A stretch of DNA of 64,000 bases, from assembly GCF_000020125.1 (NCBI RefSeq), contig NC_010679.1, positions 1 to 64,000 of the forward strand, in the 5' to 3' direction. The notes beneath the pieces are model-generated. The model searched no databases. It was not told where the DNA came from and saw only the letters and a list, made by a program, of their open reading frames with translations. The first letter of the stretch is position 1, and every line of letters begins with the position of its first letter. A program made the position numbers and the translations under genes. This stretch comes from Paraburkholderia phytofirmans PsJN (lineage in GTDB: Bacteria > Pseudomonadota > Gammaproteobacteria > Burkholderiales > Burkholderiaceae). Below are positions 26,954-35,090 of this stretch, piece by piece.

Positions 26954-27215
26954 TCAATTCACACACGTCACCCAAAAATCAACGTCGGCATTACCGTTCC
27001 AAATCTGGCTCGTGGCATTCCAATCGTACTGCCCGTTTCCATTCGGGCCAGCAGCGGGCCATACGTGATTTATGCCGCCCTCCGGGTATCCAGAAGATCC
27101 CGCCACGAAGCAGAACGAGTGCCATCCCAAATCCGGCGATGTCGATTGGGACACGTCATACAAGGCGCTGATGCTCATCGGGGAACCGGCCGCCTTCCAG
27201 ACACCGGATTGGCAA
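26954..27215 (-). CDS. Silent PilV C-terminal segment E
   Basis: Minus-strand frame from sfx5 (CQSGVWKAAGSPM...) to ...WVTCVN and a TGA at 26954. About 88 residues, no start codon of its own, same style as the other cassettes. Confidence 0.8.
27196..27215 (-). repeat. Shufflon site sfx5
   Basis: Inverted sfx, TTGCCAATCCGGTGTCTGGA on the minus strand. Confidence 0.85.
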
Positions 27216-27459
27216 CTAGAAGCACGCATAGACTATTTGGCCTCCGCTCTTGGAGTTGTATGCCTGGAAGTAGCGGTTCCCCGGCCCATTATCGGCGACA
27301 AGATTGACGCCCCATGTGCCATAGGCACTCGTTTCGCCGATAGTCGTATCCATCGGGAAACACCAGTTATACGGCCCTATGGTCCCGCTGTTACCGTTGG
27401 CTGTCGCGTAGACCTTCGGGTTGAACTGCGCCATCCCCGTCCACACACCGGATTGGCAA
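27216..27459 (-). CDS. Silent PilV C-terminal segment F
   Basis: Minus-strand frame from sfx6 (CQSGVWTGMAQFNPK...) to ...GGQIVYACF. An internal ATG exists but the segment only makes sense fused to PilV. Nearest cassette to the recombinase gene. Confidence 0.8.
27440..27459 (-). repeat. Shufflon site sfx6
   Basis: Inverted sfx with the 20-bp core identical to sfx1-3, 8 bp from the rci stop codon. Confidence 0.85.
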
Positions 27460-27467
27460 GGCGAACC

Positions 27468-28610
27468 CTACAAAGGGTCTATCAACAGTACATGCGTGCT
27501 GTCGCAATATTCGAGCGGTGGCGTTGGCAGCGGTGCCCTCTTCGATCCTTTCATGATGTTCACCAGCTCGCGCAACAGTACGTCACGCGCACGAGCGGCA
27601 ACCTCGTCGGCATCACGCCCTTGCAGGCGCAGGTGCTCAAAGTCCATGAACTGAAGAACAAAGCCGTCTTCGGTTTTCGAGACGGCCGCCGGGTAAGGGA
27701 CTACCGTTTGCGAAATGACGCGTCGCCCTTTGTTCAGCACTTTCTTGCCGTCTAGCTTCGCAACTAGGTTCGACGCTTTGAGGTGCGTATATCGCTTGAG
27801 CATCTGCATCGACTTATGACCGCTGATCGTCGCAACTTCCATCATGTCTAGCGTGCCTAGTTCGAAAAGCCGCGATATCGCCTCGTGCCGGAGGTCGTGG
27901 AAATGCAGGTCCATCATGCCGATACGTTGGAGCAGTGTTCGCCACGCGGACTTGAAGCCGGCCGACGTGTAGTTAAACACCGGGCCTTCTGTCTTGACGC
28001 CTAACCGGGTCAGCGCGTCGACGGCCCGCAAAGATAGGGGCACGTCGCGCTTCGTTCCATTCTTTGTCGCCGGCAGATGGGCTATCCGAACGCGCAGGTC
28101 GATGTTTTCCCACGTCAGGCCAAGGATTTCGCCCTGCCGCATCGCCGTCTCGATGGCGAGCACGACAACCGAGTAGAACTGTTCGTTGCGATGTTGCGAT
28201 GCACCGCGAAGGATTCGCCTCTCTTCACCCCAGGTCAAACGCCGTTCCCGGCCGGGCGGAATCTTTGGCTTGCGAACTCGCATAACGGGGTTGTCGACGG
28301 CAACACCCCACTCGATACGAGCGATGTTGAACAGGTCACTCAACAGGGCAAGTTCGAGGCGAACTGTATTTGGTGAGACCGGCCGGTTAGTCGTTCTCGA
28401 TATGGTCGCAAGCCTGATATCTCGGTAGTTCGCAATGTCTACTGTAGTGGCTTGGCTGATTGGGACTTTCCCAAGAAATGTCTTGCAGATGGTCGAGGCG
28501 CGGTATTTCTCCTGCTTGCAGCCTTTTTTGTTGACCGAAATGCGTTCGTTGTACTTCTTCAGCGCCTGACGGATGCTTAGTGATCCGCCCTCTTCATTCG
28601 AGTCTGTCAA
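27468..28610 (-). CDS. rci: Shufflon tyrosine recombinase Rci
   Basis: A 380-aa tyrosine recombinase, close to the length of R64 Rci. The catalytic set is visible: Arg in ETAMRQGEILGL, His/Arg in HDLRHEAISRL, His in ISGHKSMQML and the Tyr nucleophile in KRYTHLK. It has the extra C-terminal tail known for Rci. The only in-frame start is TTG at 28610. Position directly beside the terminal sfx is diagnostic. It is the natural suspect for the 16.4-kb integration into sfx4. Confidence 0.88.
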   Translation of the reverse strand: MTDSNEEGGSLSIRQALKKYNERISVNKKGCKQEKYRASTICKTFLGKVPISQATTVDIANYRDIRLATISRTTNRPVSPNTVRLELALLSDLFNIARIEWGVAVDNPVMRVRKPKIPPGRERRLTWGEERRILRGASQHRNEQFYSVVVLAIETAMRQGEILGLTWENIDLRVRIAHLPATKNGTKRDVPLSLRAVDALTRLGVKTEGPVFNYTSAGFKSAWRTLLQRIGMMDLHFHDLRHEAISRLFELGTLDMMEVATISGHKSMQMLKRYTHLKASNLVAKLDGKKVLNKGRRVISQTVVPYPAAVSKTEDGFVLQFMDFEHLRLQGRDADEVAARARDVLLRELVNIMKGSKRAPLPTPPLEYCDSTHVLLIDPL

Positions 28611-28640
28611 TTTTGAGCCACAACGTTGACGCCCAACTGG

Positions 28641-28880
28641 TTACTTCTTGGCACTCAGAAACGACTCAACGACGAAGATCATTTCTCCGATAGAGACGTT
28701 CAGTGCTTGGGCGAGTGAACACATTGTTTCGAGCGTGGGAGAGCGGTGCCCGCGTTCGAGCAGCGAGATATAGCTTCGGTCGAGGTTAGCCTCGTTAGCC
28801 AGGCTGTATTGCGACATGCCCCGTCTAGCTCGTAGGGAACGGAGCGCCTTTCCGAAGGCGTAGTTAGCTGGGCTGTTCAA
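28641..28880 (-). CDS. Small XRE/Cro-type regulator (controller-protein-like)
   Basis: A 79-aa single HTH protein (GMSQYSLANEANLDRSYISL, 'LERGHRSPTLETM'), TTG start. Size and sequence resemble restriction-modification controller proteins. Two GACTATAGTC-like palindromes lie about 40 and 60 bp upstream, suggesting autoregulation. No restriction enzyme gene is adjacent. Confidence 0.75.
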   Translation of the reverse strand: MNSPANYAFGKALRSLRARRGMSQYSLANEANLDRSYISLLERGHRSPTLETMCSLAQALNVSIGEMIFVVESFLSAKK

Positions 28881-28920
28881 ATTCTCGGCCTATCTATATG
28901 GCCGGAATTTTCGCCTTGTT

Positions 28921-28947
28921 GACTATAGTCCGCAGCAGACTATTGTC
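28921..28947. promoter_or_regulatory. Tandem C-box-like palindromes
   Basis: GACTATAGTC (28921-28930) and GACTATTGTC (28938-28947), 17 bp apart centre to centre, upstream of the XRE gene; they have the GACT...AGTC form known for controller-protein operators. Confidence 0.55.
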
Positions 28948-28990
28948 CGAATATCTTAACAAAGGTGTGAATGCGCTCCACAAACAAGAA

Positions 28991-29010
28991 GGCCCGGACT
29001 TCTCCGGGCC
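28991..29010 (-). terminator. Terminator of the lipoprotein gene
   Basis: GGCCCGGA-N4-TCCGGGCC hairpin followed on the minus strand by a T-rich stretch, 35 bp after the lipoprotein stop. Confidence 0.65.
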
Positions 29011-29045
29011 ATTCTCACTACTTGGGCGGCAACTGCCGAGGTTTA

Positions 29046-30161
29046 TCAGCCTTGGAATTTGCCCCGGTTATTGGTCGTGATCTTCGCTTTGATCGTGTTC
29101 ATGTTGGACGTATAGGTGGCGCACGTCGACGTATCCAGATAGTCCGATTGCCCGGTCGCGAGGGGGAACCGCGCGTAGAAGCTCGCGTGATCGCCGCTGT
29201 TGCACGCCACAACCGCATCCATCTGCTGCACGATGCTGGTTACGCCATCCTGCACCGAGATACCGCCGGTCATCGTTGCGACCGTAGGAGCCTGAGTCTC
29301 GTCAAACGTTCCCGCCGACCACTGTCCCACGTTGACAGGTTGGCCGTTCTGGTCCGTCACGTTGTCCTGCCCAGCGAGCGTTGTGGCAACCAGAATCCGC
29401 AGTGTCGTATGCGACGGCAGATCGTATTTCACGCCGTAGTATTCGAGGCCCGTCAGTGCATCCGAGTACGAATTCAGCGTGTCTTGCGTCGAGCCCGGCA
29501 CGATGGACAGGTAATCGACACCCCCATGCGTCCGGTTGGTCGAATCGATCACGTCCGTTCCCGTCACGAGCTGAAGCGCGGCCGACGAAGCGGTTGCATA
29601 TGCCTGCAAAAGCGTTTTGCCTTGCGAGGCGAGATACGAGATTCGCTGCGACGCATAGTGTGTGAGCGGAGTAATCACGAACGAATTGAGCGTCGTCGTG
29701 ACATACGGCGCAACCAGTTCCATCGAAACGTTTTTCTGCGTCGAGCTGTCCGCTTCCGACGTGAACGTGCCGCCCGTAGCGACGAGCCGAATCATTCCCG
29801 TGGGGGCTTGCGTCAGCGTCATGGTGAACGCACCGCTCGCATCCGTCACGGCCGAGCCGATAGCAGTGCCGTTCGTGCCGTCCGCGTTGAGCGCGTAAGC
29901 CATGACCGTTGCCCCGGTCGTGGGGCCGCTCACCACTTGTCCAGAGATTTGCGCCGTGGCCGTTCCAGTGGCCGGCGAACCCGTGTACGGATCGGTAGCG
30001 TTCGCAGGCGTCACAGGGGTCGACGTGCCGCCGCTCCCCGTACCCGATTGCGTCTGCGAACTGCCGCCACCACCACCGCCGCCGCAGCCGGTCAAGATGG
30101 CCGCTGCCAGCGTAGCGGCCGTCAGCATGGACGCCGCCGAAATCAAGTTCCTCTTTTGCAC
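29046..30161 (-). CDS. Exported lipoprotein of unknown function
   Basis: A 371-aa product from a GTG start behind GGGAGAAC; signal sequence ending in the lipobox ILTGC, then a Gly-run (7 Gly) and Ser/Thr/Gly-rich spacer. Residues ~70-140 look like a carboxypeptidase-regulatory/transthyretin-like beta fold (GQVVSGPTTGATVMAYAL, 'TDASGAFTMTL'). The remainder is unrecognised. It has its own consensus promoter (30191-30219) overlapped by the plasmid operator sequence. Probably surface-exposed. Confidence 0.7.
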   Translation of the reverse strand: MQKRNLISAASMLTAATLAAAILTGCGGGGGGGSSQTQSGTGSGGTSTPVTPANATDPYTGSPATGTATAQISGQVVSGPTTGATVMAYALNADGTNGTAIGSAVTDASGAFTMTLTQAPTGMIRLVATGGTFTSEADSSTQKNVSMELVAPYVTTTLNSFVITPLTHYASQRISYLASQGKTLLQAYATASSAALQLVTGTDVIDSTNRTHGGVDYLSIVPGSTQDTLNSYSDALTGLEYYGVKYDLPSHTTLRILVATTLAGQDNVTDQNGQPVNVGQWSAGTFDETQAPTVATMTGGISVQDGVTSIVQQMDAVVACNSGDHASFYARFPLATGQSDYLDTSTCATYTSNMNTIKAKITTNNRGKFQG

Positions 30162-30190
30162 TACGTTCTCCCGTGGTTTGTGATGACTCA

Positions 30191-30219
30191 ACTATAGACG
30201 GTGTGAAATACGCTGTCAA
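30191..30219 (-). promoter_or_regulatory. Sigma70 promoter of the lipoprotein gene with plasmid operator
   Basis: On the minus strand TTGACA (30219-30214), 17-bp spacer, TATAGT (30196-30191). The plus strand carries ATAGAC-N5-GAAATAC across the -10, matching the operator found at the leading-region promoters. Confidence 0.65.
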
Positions 30220-30228
30220 TCACAATGT

Positions 30229-31143
30229 CTATATTCCTTTGTGATCGACAATTTTTAGTGTCCGCTTCGTCATCGACACGTTTATGTCGAGACCCGGTTC
30301 GGCCGTCGCGATGGCTTTGACGGCATCGAGGAACGTCCCGGTAATCGGCTGGGTGCTCATGATGGTGTACGGCTGCGACGCCTGCCAAGCCGGCGTTTCC
30401 CAGCCCGCTTGTCGTGCCCATGAAATCAACGTCTCCTGTAACGATCCGCTCGCAGCAAAAGCCCACGTTTGCGGCACAGGAGCCGGCGGCGCACTCGGCG
30501 TCGATGGCGTTGACGCAACGATGGGCGCTGCCGCGCTCGCTACCGTTGTTGTCGCGGAAGACGCGGCAAGCGCCGCGCTGGCCGGCCCGCCCACGGCGGC
30601 CGTTTTGACTTTCGGTGCGGACACCGCTGCGGTTTTCACGCCCGCCGCACCTGCCCCGCCTTCGGCGGCATTACCGACAGGCGTCTTCGGTTGCACAAGG
30701 TGATGCTCGCTGTCCCACACGAGCCCGTCCCCTTGCGTCGCAATGATGTCGAAGACTGCGTTCAGTCTCGCGTTAGTTTGCCGATTGTTGGAATAGTGCT
30801 TGTACGGAACCGATGCTGACGCCGCTAGCGGGGCCGCCGCAGATTCGAATGCCGACGTTCCGCCGGATGTCTGCCCGTCTACAACTGGTTTCATCGGCGT
30901 ATCGTCTTGCCCGTCATCCCATGACGCCTGTTGCGCGACCGCCGGCCCTGCTACGCAGAGCAGCCCCGTCACCATGCCCGCAGCACAACACACCGCCATC
31001 GCGAGCCGCGAAACTTTCAATCCCATACCCTTCCCCATCAACGACGCCGGCCAGGTTCGGCCGGGCATGAATCGACTGCGCGGCACGCATGCCGCACGCC
31101 CCGCCTTTACCTGGCATTCGCTCGTTCCTGATTGTTTGTGCAT
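30229..31143 (-). CDS. Second TcpQ-domain exported protein (PilL-like)
   Basis: A 304-aa product with a signal peptide ending VAGPAVAQQ, preceded by an unusually long N-region; a long Ala/Val/Pro-rich linker (about 130-215); and a C-terminal TcpQ domain (QTWAFAASGSLQETLISWAR, 'PITGTFLDAVKAI'). It resembles the first gene of the pilus operon, so it probably belongs to the same pilus. ATG 31143 has a GGGGGCG site; ATG 31038 or 31026 would give a normal-length signal peptide. Confidence 0.65.
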   Translation of the reverse strand: MHKQSGTSECQVKAGRAACVPRSRFMPGRTWPASLMGKGMGLKVSRLAMAVCCAAGMVTGLLCVAGPAVAQQASWDDGQDDTPMKPVVDGQTSGGTSAFESAAAPLAASASVPYKHYSNNRQTNARLNAVFDIIATQGDGLVWDSEHHLVQPKTPVGNAAEGGAGAAGVKTAAVSAPKVKTAAVGGPASAALAASSATTTVASAAAPIVASTPSTPSAPPAPVPQTWAFAASGSLQETLISWARQAGWETPAWQASQPYTIMSTQPITGTFLDAVKAIATAEPGLDINVSMTKRTLKIVDHKGI

Positions 31144-31234
31144 CACAGACGCGCCCCCTTTAGCGGCATAGCCGTAAGGGCTGTATTTTACCGCACGGAT
31201 GCAGCATTTGCCGCGCCCATGCAACATTTTGGCG

Positions 31235-31435
31235 CTAGATTGATTGCTTGACGGTCAGGCCACGGTAGGCATCAGCTTCGCGTGGAGGAACGGGGCATCC
31301 CGTTCTCTCATAACGGCCGATTTGCGAGCGACTTAACCCCCAGCGTTCGGATAATTGTTGCTGGGTAAGTCCGGCCTTCTTGCGGAGTGCGGCGGCCTCT
31401 TCGCCGTACAGGACCGGATTTTCTTGTGTCGCCAT
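31235..31435 (-). CDS. Small XRE-type HTH protein, 66 aa
   Basis: Helix-turn-helix ALRKKAGLTQQQLSERWGLS followed by RSQIGRYERTG. Another candidate for the repressor of the repeated plasmid promoters. No partner gene recognised. Confidence 0.65.
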   Translation of the reverse strand: MATQENPVLYGEEAAALRKKAGLTQQQLSERWGLSRSQIGRYERTGCPVPPREADAYRGLTVKQSI

Positions 31436-31520
31436 TGCGCGTGCGGGGCACTAGATTGGGGGAAGCCAGATTGTACCGGTCCCAAACCGCGCCCGTCGAT
31501 TGCCTACTCGTTCCGCGCTA

Positions 31521-31730
31521 TTAGCTCTTCCGCGAGCCCCATTTCCAATGGAACACGCGCCCTTGAACTTCCGCGTCAGCCGGCAACACCAGGCATTCCA
31601 GAGTTCGGCCATTTACGGTAATGATCTGGTAGCGCCGACCGGTTCCGGTGCGTAGTTCGTCACCGCCCTCGGGTGCGGGACCAACCCATCCGGTCACTCT
31701 AAGCCTGACGCGATCCCACGCGGATTTCAT
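31521..31730 (-). CDS. Hypothetical 69-aa protein
   Basis: Soluble beta-rich sequence (RVRLRVTGWVGPAPEGG, 'RYQIITVNGRTLECLVL') of the kind seen on plasmids and prophages. First of a run of small minus-strand genes to 34.6 kb. Function unknown. Confidence 0.55.
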   Translation of the reverse strand: MKSAWDRVRLRVTGWVGPAPEGGDELRTGTGRRYQIITVNGRTLECLVLPADAEVQGRVFHWKWGSRKS

Positions 31731-31777
31731 GTCTCCCCGTCCTATCGTTGCCGTTGGTCATGGACGTTTTCCGTGGG

Positions 31778-31987
31778 CTACCTGCCATTGCGTCGACGGA
31801 AGGCCGTCACCATACACAGCGAAGCCGTCAAGCCGCCCCAACGGACGCCGAACCACATCGCCGCATCCGAACCCTTCGCGAGCAACGCGACAATCAGGAT
31901 CGTCAGACCGACGACCGCAAAAACCAAACAGTCTTTCCAGCGCGGTAGACGTTCCATGCTCGGAGCAACCTTCATCGCCTTATCCAT
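31778..31987 (-). CDS. Small membrane protein, 69 aa
   Basis: Two hydrophobic segments (CLVFAVVGLTILIVALLA and a second around WGGLTASLCMVTAF) with positive ends. Unknown. Confidence 0.45.
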   Translation of the reverse strand: MDKAMKVAPSMERLPRWKDCLVFAVVGLTILIVALLAKGSDAAMWFGVRWGGLTASLCMVTAFRRRNGR

Positions 31988-32051
31988 GTTTTCCGTCCCG
32001 TTCAGTGAGATTCATCGTTTCCGCCCCTTTTCCTCGGTTTCATGCTGTGTT

Positions 32052-32171
32052 TTAGAGCACGGCGAATGGCATCGGCGGCAAAGAGTGCTCGAGCATGAAC
32101 AAACTGCCAAACACGAGAACCACGTACACGATTTTAAATGTCAAGCGCCAGTTGGCCTTGATTGCTTGCAT
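32052..32171 (-). CDS. Mini membrane protein, 39 aa
   Basis: ATG 32171 behind GGGAGA; one helix FKIVYVVLVFGSLFML. Similar in length and layout to the 39-aa product at 61984. Confidence 0.5.
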   Translation of the reverse strand: MQAIKANWRLTFKIVYVVLVFGSLFMLEHSLPPMPFAVL

Positions 32172-32184
32172 AACGTGTCTCCCG

Positions 32185-32631
32185 TTACGTCGTGATCTTG
32201 CGCAATGCTGCCGAAAGCCAGAACGGTGACATCGCAGACAGGAAGAAAACAAGGCCGAGAAGCGGCGAGCGATGTGCAGCCAACATAGTGATTGACAAGC
32301 CCAAGAACAGGAGAGCGCAATAGCTCACATACGAGACCAGCGAAAGCGCTTTGTCGCGTTTTGCGTCGGCACACTTGCGTAGCGCTTCGATCTCTTCTTT
32401 CGCTACGTATAGGCTCAAAAACAGCGGTATCCCTACGCATGCAAACCACAGGGAAAATCGCAATGGCGTGTCAAGTGGACCGGAAATACCTGTAAGAGCT
32501 AACACGATCAACATACAGAAACCGGCCGAGCCGAGTGCGTGTTTTTCGATCAACGCTCCGGCCGTGCTTCGCTGCGCGTTTGCGCTCGCTGACATTTCCA
32601 GTTCTGTCGCACGAGAGGCTTGAGTATCCAT
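32185..32631 (-). CDS. Membrane protein, 148 aa
   Basis: Starts MDTQASRATELEMSAS; four predicted membrane segments (GFCMLIVLALTGISG, 'FSLWFACVGIPLFLSLYVA', 'LVSYVSYCALLFLGLSI', 'PLLGLVFFLSAMSPFWL') with a charged cytoplasmic loop in the middle. No family recognised. Confidence 0.55.
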   Translation of the reverse strand: MDTQASRATELEMSASANAQRSTAGALIEKHALGSAGFCMLIVLALTGISGPLDTPLRFSLWFACVGIPLFLSLYVAKEEIEALRKCADAKRDKALSLVSYVSYCALLFLGLSITMLAAHRSPLLGLVFFLSAMSPFWLSAALRKITT

Positions 32632-32660
32632 CGCTGTTTTCCGTTGTTGCTTCGCTTCGA

Positions 32661-32903
32661 TCAAAAGAGACTCAGAATACCGAGCTTGACCCCGTGCGCC
32701 GCCAGCGCCCCGGCTGATTCGCGTCCCAGCACGCTCGTTGCAGCGAAGATCACAAGCATTCCAATCGGAATCAAAACGGCAAGGGCCAGAAGGCACAGCA
32801 TCTGCCCGAGTATATTTTGGCCGCGCGTATATCGCGACTTGGCACCATTCGGAAGAGTTTCACCTTCAGAGAGCCACACTGCAAGACTCGATTTTAAGGT
32901 CAT
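32661..32903 (-). CDS. Membrane protein, 80 aa
   Basis: N-terminal polar part and one or two helices (LGQMLCLLALAVLIPIGMLV). Lies between other small membrane genes on the same strand. Confidence 0.5.
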   Translation of the reverse strand: MTLKSSLAVWLSEGETLPNGAKSRYTRGQNILGQMLCLLALAVLIPIGMLVIFAATSVLGRESAGALAAHGVKLGILSLF

Positions 32904-32913
32904 CTTTCTCGCC

Positions 32914-33042
32914 TCAGACGAAATGACTGGCTATCACCACCACGACGGTAAAGATGCTGGCGTAGATGAGAGCGTTGACGAATGCAGCCGCCATTGCCTT
33001 CAGATGACCAGCGGAACCGTCTTTCCACTTATTAAGAACCAT
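32914..33042 (-). CDS. Mini membrane protein, 42 aa
   Basis: MVLNKWKDGSAGHLKAMAAA followed by a helix ALIYASIFTVVVVIASHF; ends in TGA at 32914. Same strand and tight spacing as its neighbours. Confidence 0.45.
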   Translation of the reverse strand: MVLNKWKDGSAGHLKAMAAAFVNALIYASIFTVVVVIASHFV

Positions 33043-33054
33043 CTTGTTTCCGAT

Positions 33055-33375
33055 TCAGATATTGTTCTCGCACGTCCCGACAGCGGGGACCGGGGAGGCC
33101 AGCGTTGCTATGAGCGTGTAGCCTGGATACTGTTGACCCACCGTGCGCGCAAAGCTCGCAACCGCTGCACTGTTGTTGTCGGCGGTGACGATGGCGTGGA
33201 TCGGCTTAATAACGTCCGTCGTGCCGTCCTGCCGCAATACGCCCGAGACGATAAAGCGCGTCGGCTGGTGAACCTTCCACCCAATTTGCAAGCCCCGCAA
33301 GTTTGGCGCTGCCGAGACGGCAGTGCATAAGCTCGCCACGGATACAGCCGCAGCAACTAAGAGCGCCTTAATCAT
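33055..33375 (-). CDS. Exported protein, 106 aa
   Basis: Signal peptide MIKALLVAAAVSVASLC... ending AVSAA, then a small mature domain with one Cys near the end (GTCENNI). Periplasmic. Function unknown; next to the run of small membrane proteins. Confidence 0.55.
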   Translation of the reverse strand: MIKALLVAAAVSVASLCTAVSAAPNLRGLQIGWKVHQPTRFIVSGVLRQDGTTDVIKPIHAIVTADNNSAAVASFARTVGQQYPGYTLIATLASPVPAVGTCENNI

Positions 33376-33438
33376 GAGTCTTTTCCGTCAAAAATCATTG
33401 AGCCAATATTAGGTTATCGGCATCGTATCCGTCGATCT

Positions 33439-33981
33439 TCAGTCTGCCTTTTTCCCATTGTCCGATTCGACCTTTCGCAGCGGGGTACGGAGAGCCGCGA
33501 GGACGGCCTGTTCCAAGGCAACAAGACCCGCCTTGTCGTACCGGCGGCGCAGCGACTCATAGAGCTGCCTTGCCGGTACAAGCGCTTTTTCCAGATCGCT
33601 CACCCGGCCCTCTTCTGTTTCCATTGCTCGGGTTCGCCGCTCGGCCTCCGCTGCGTCATGCACGCTTAACCAGTGAATCCGCATTGCCTCGTCGGGCCAC
33701 CGGCCGGAATAGCGAAGGTGGTTTTTGTCGAGTCCGCGCGCTCCTGACTTCGAAAACTGCGCGCCGCGATAGATACCGCCCACATTTAGATCACGCGAGC
33801 GGCTGTACTGAAAAAGCATTTCGTCGCCCAGCTCGCCCACGTCCAGTACAACGCGGACTGAAACGAATCGCTCGCCCTTCGCATTCAGCCGGAGACCGGC
33901 ATACACGAAGTCCATCGGGCTATATTCCTCGCTCGATCCAGCCGAAGTCTCGCCTGCGGACGGCTTCTGTTCTTCACTCAT
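33439..33981 (-). CDS. Hypothetical 180-aa protein
   Basis: Starts MSEEQKPSAGE, overlapping the end of the upstream gene by 8 bp. Folded N-half (FVYAGLRLNAKGERFVSVRV, 'DEMLFQYSRSRDLNVGGIY') and a helical C-half. Not recognised. Confidence 0.55.
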   Translation of the reverse strand: MSEEQKPSAGETSAGSSEEYSPMDFVYAGLRLNAKGERFVSVRVVLDVGELGDEMLFQYSRSRDLNVGGIYRGAQFSKSGARGLDKNHLRYSGRWPDEAMRIHWLSVHDAAEAERRTRAMETEEGRVSDLEKALVPARQLYESLRRRYDKAGLVALEQAVLAALRTPLRKVESDNGKKAD

Positions 33982-34252
33982 CAACACTTTCCTCCCAGCT
34001 CGCCTTTAACTCCGTCAGCACGGTAGGCTGAGCCGCGCAATAGGCGCAAATCCACCCGTACCGAGTGCGCTTCCAACCACTTTTACGCGCCTCGTTGCCA
34101 AGGCACCGCAGTGCATCCAGCACGCCGTCGTTTGTCTCTCGTGCCATCTCCATAGGCCCGTTGTTCTCGTGCGATTCGCATCGACCGCGCGATGGTCCCG
34201 CAGCAGACGGGTTGCTCCGGTTTTCGCAACGAAACTCAATCCAGACGCCCAT
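33974..34252 (-). CDS. Hypothetical Cys-containing protein, 92 aa
   Basis: Starts MGVWIEFRCENRSNPSAAG; further Cys in GRCESH and a C-terminal WICAYCAAQ knuckle, suggesting zinc binding. The opening is a pattern I associate with phage and plasmid proteins; function unknown. Confidence 0.6.
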   Translation of the reverse strand: MGVWIEFRCENRSNPSAAGPSRGRCESHENNGPMEMARETNDGVLDALRCLGNEARKSGWKRTRYGWICAYCAAQPTVLTELKASWEESVDE

Positions 34253-34289
34253 GCCAGTCCCCGTTGGTTGATATGCCGTACTCGGCGTT

Positions 34290-34607
34290 TCATCGAGCCT
34301 TCTGGCTGGGTGTGCTTTCCTTACCCTGTTGATCGAAGTAGGACACAGCATTTCCCGTGTCGTTTCCCTTGTCCTGCTTCAACCGCTCTACCATTGCATC
34401 GGGGATCGTGATGCCAAACTGCTTTGCTTTGTCGAGAAAATATTGAAGGTCGGCATCCACCGAGCCGTCATCGTCCAGATTGCTGTAGAGCGGGTCGTTT
34501 CCGCCTTGCTCGATCACCATGAAGTGATACTGAAGCGGGCGATCCCAGCCCATCAGGACTGTAGTTTCGATGCCTTCGAGTTCCGTGACTAGCGTGCGTT
34601 GACTCAT
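34290..34607 (-). CDS. Hypothetical 105-aa protein
   Basis: ATG 34607 follows CCGGGAGCAAAT. Sequence MSQRTLVTELEGIETTVLMG with an acidic middle (SNLDDDGSVDADLQYFLDKA); soluble. Divergent from 34722. Unknown. Confidence 0.55.
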   Translation of the reverse strand: MSQRTLVTELEGIETTVLMGWDRPLQYHFMVIEQGGNDPLYSNLDDDGSVDADLQYFLDKAKQFGITIPDAMVERLKQDKGNDTGNAVSYFDQQGKESTPSQKAR

Positions 34608-34642
34608 ATTTGCTCCCGGTTGGTTTTGCTTCCCGTTGAATA

Positions 34643-34671
34643 TAGACATGATGATATACGGCTGCTATCAT
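34643..34671 (+). promoter_or_regulatory. Repeated-type promoter before 34722
   Basis: TAGACA, 17-bp spacer, TATCAT; the operator half ATAGAC-N5-GATATAC is partly conserved. No inverted partner 40 bp upstream. Confidence 0.55.
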
Positions 34672-34721
34672 TGTGTCAATGCCGGTGTTTCCCCGGCATA
34701 AAAACCACAACGGAGCAGAGA

Positions 34722-35090
34722 ATGTCACTTATACAGACCATGACGGACGCCCTCAACGGGGCAATTGCCGCGCTCGCGGTTGAGCGCACGAAAGCATCCG
34801 GGCAAGACGAAAAACAGATCGGAACTGCAATCGACATCGCCCGTCACGCTGTCTTGCAAGCAGAGGATGCCGAACTGATTAGAAGGGTGAGTATTCAGCG
34901 GCGTTCAGGTCCACGGGGAAACTACTTTGTGGTCGAGGTCAGAACGCACGACCTTATTCTGACGTGCGATCTTGTGAACGAACGGCAACTGCGTCTCGCT
35001 CGTCGTCTAGCTAAAGATAACTGCGTCGAACTGGACTTCTGTGTAGACCTGTCCGAGCTTCCGCTTGCAACCGTGAGAGCCAGCGCATGA
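34722..35090 (+). CDS. Hypothetical 122-aa protein
   Basis: ATG after GGAGCAGAGA. Helical first half (MTDALNGAIAALAVERTKAS), beta-rich second half (NYFVVEVRTHDLILTCDLV). Its stop overlaps the next start (ATGA). Unknown. Confidence 0.55.
   Translation: MSLIQTMTDALNGAIAALAVERTKASGQDEKQIGTAIDIARHAVLQAEDAELIRRVSIQRRSGPRGNYFVVEVRTHDLILTCDLVNERQLRLARRLAKDNCVELDFCVDLSELPLATVRASA

Noticed and set aside
28971..30197. 408-codon + strand frame opposite the lipoprotein gene
   Set aside because: Arg/His-rich shadow without features; the minus frame has signal, lipobox, promoter and terminator.
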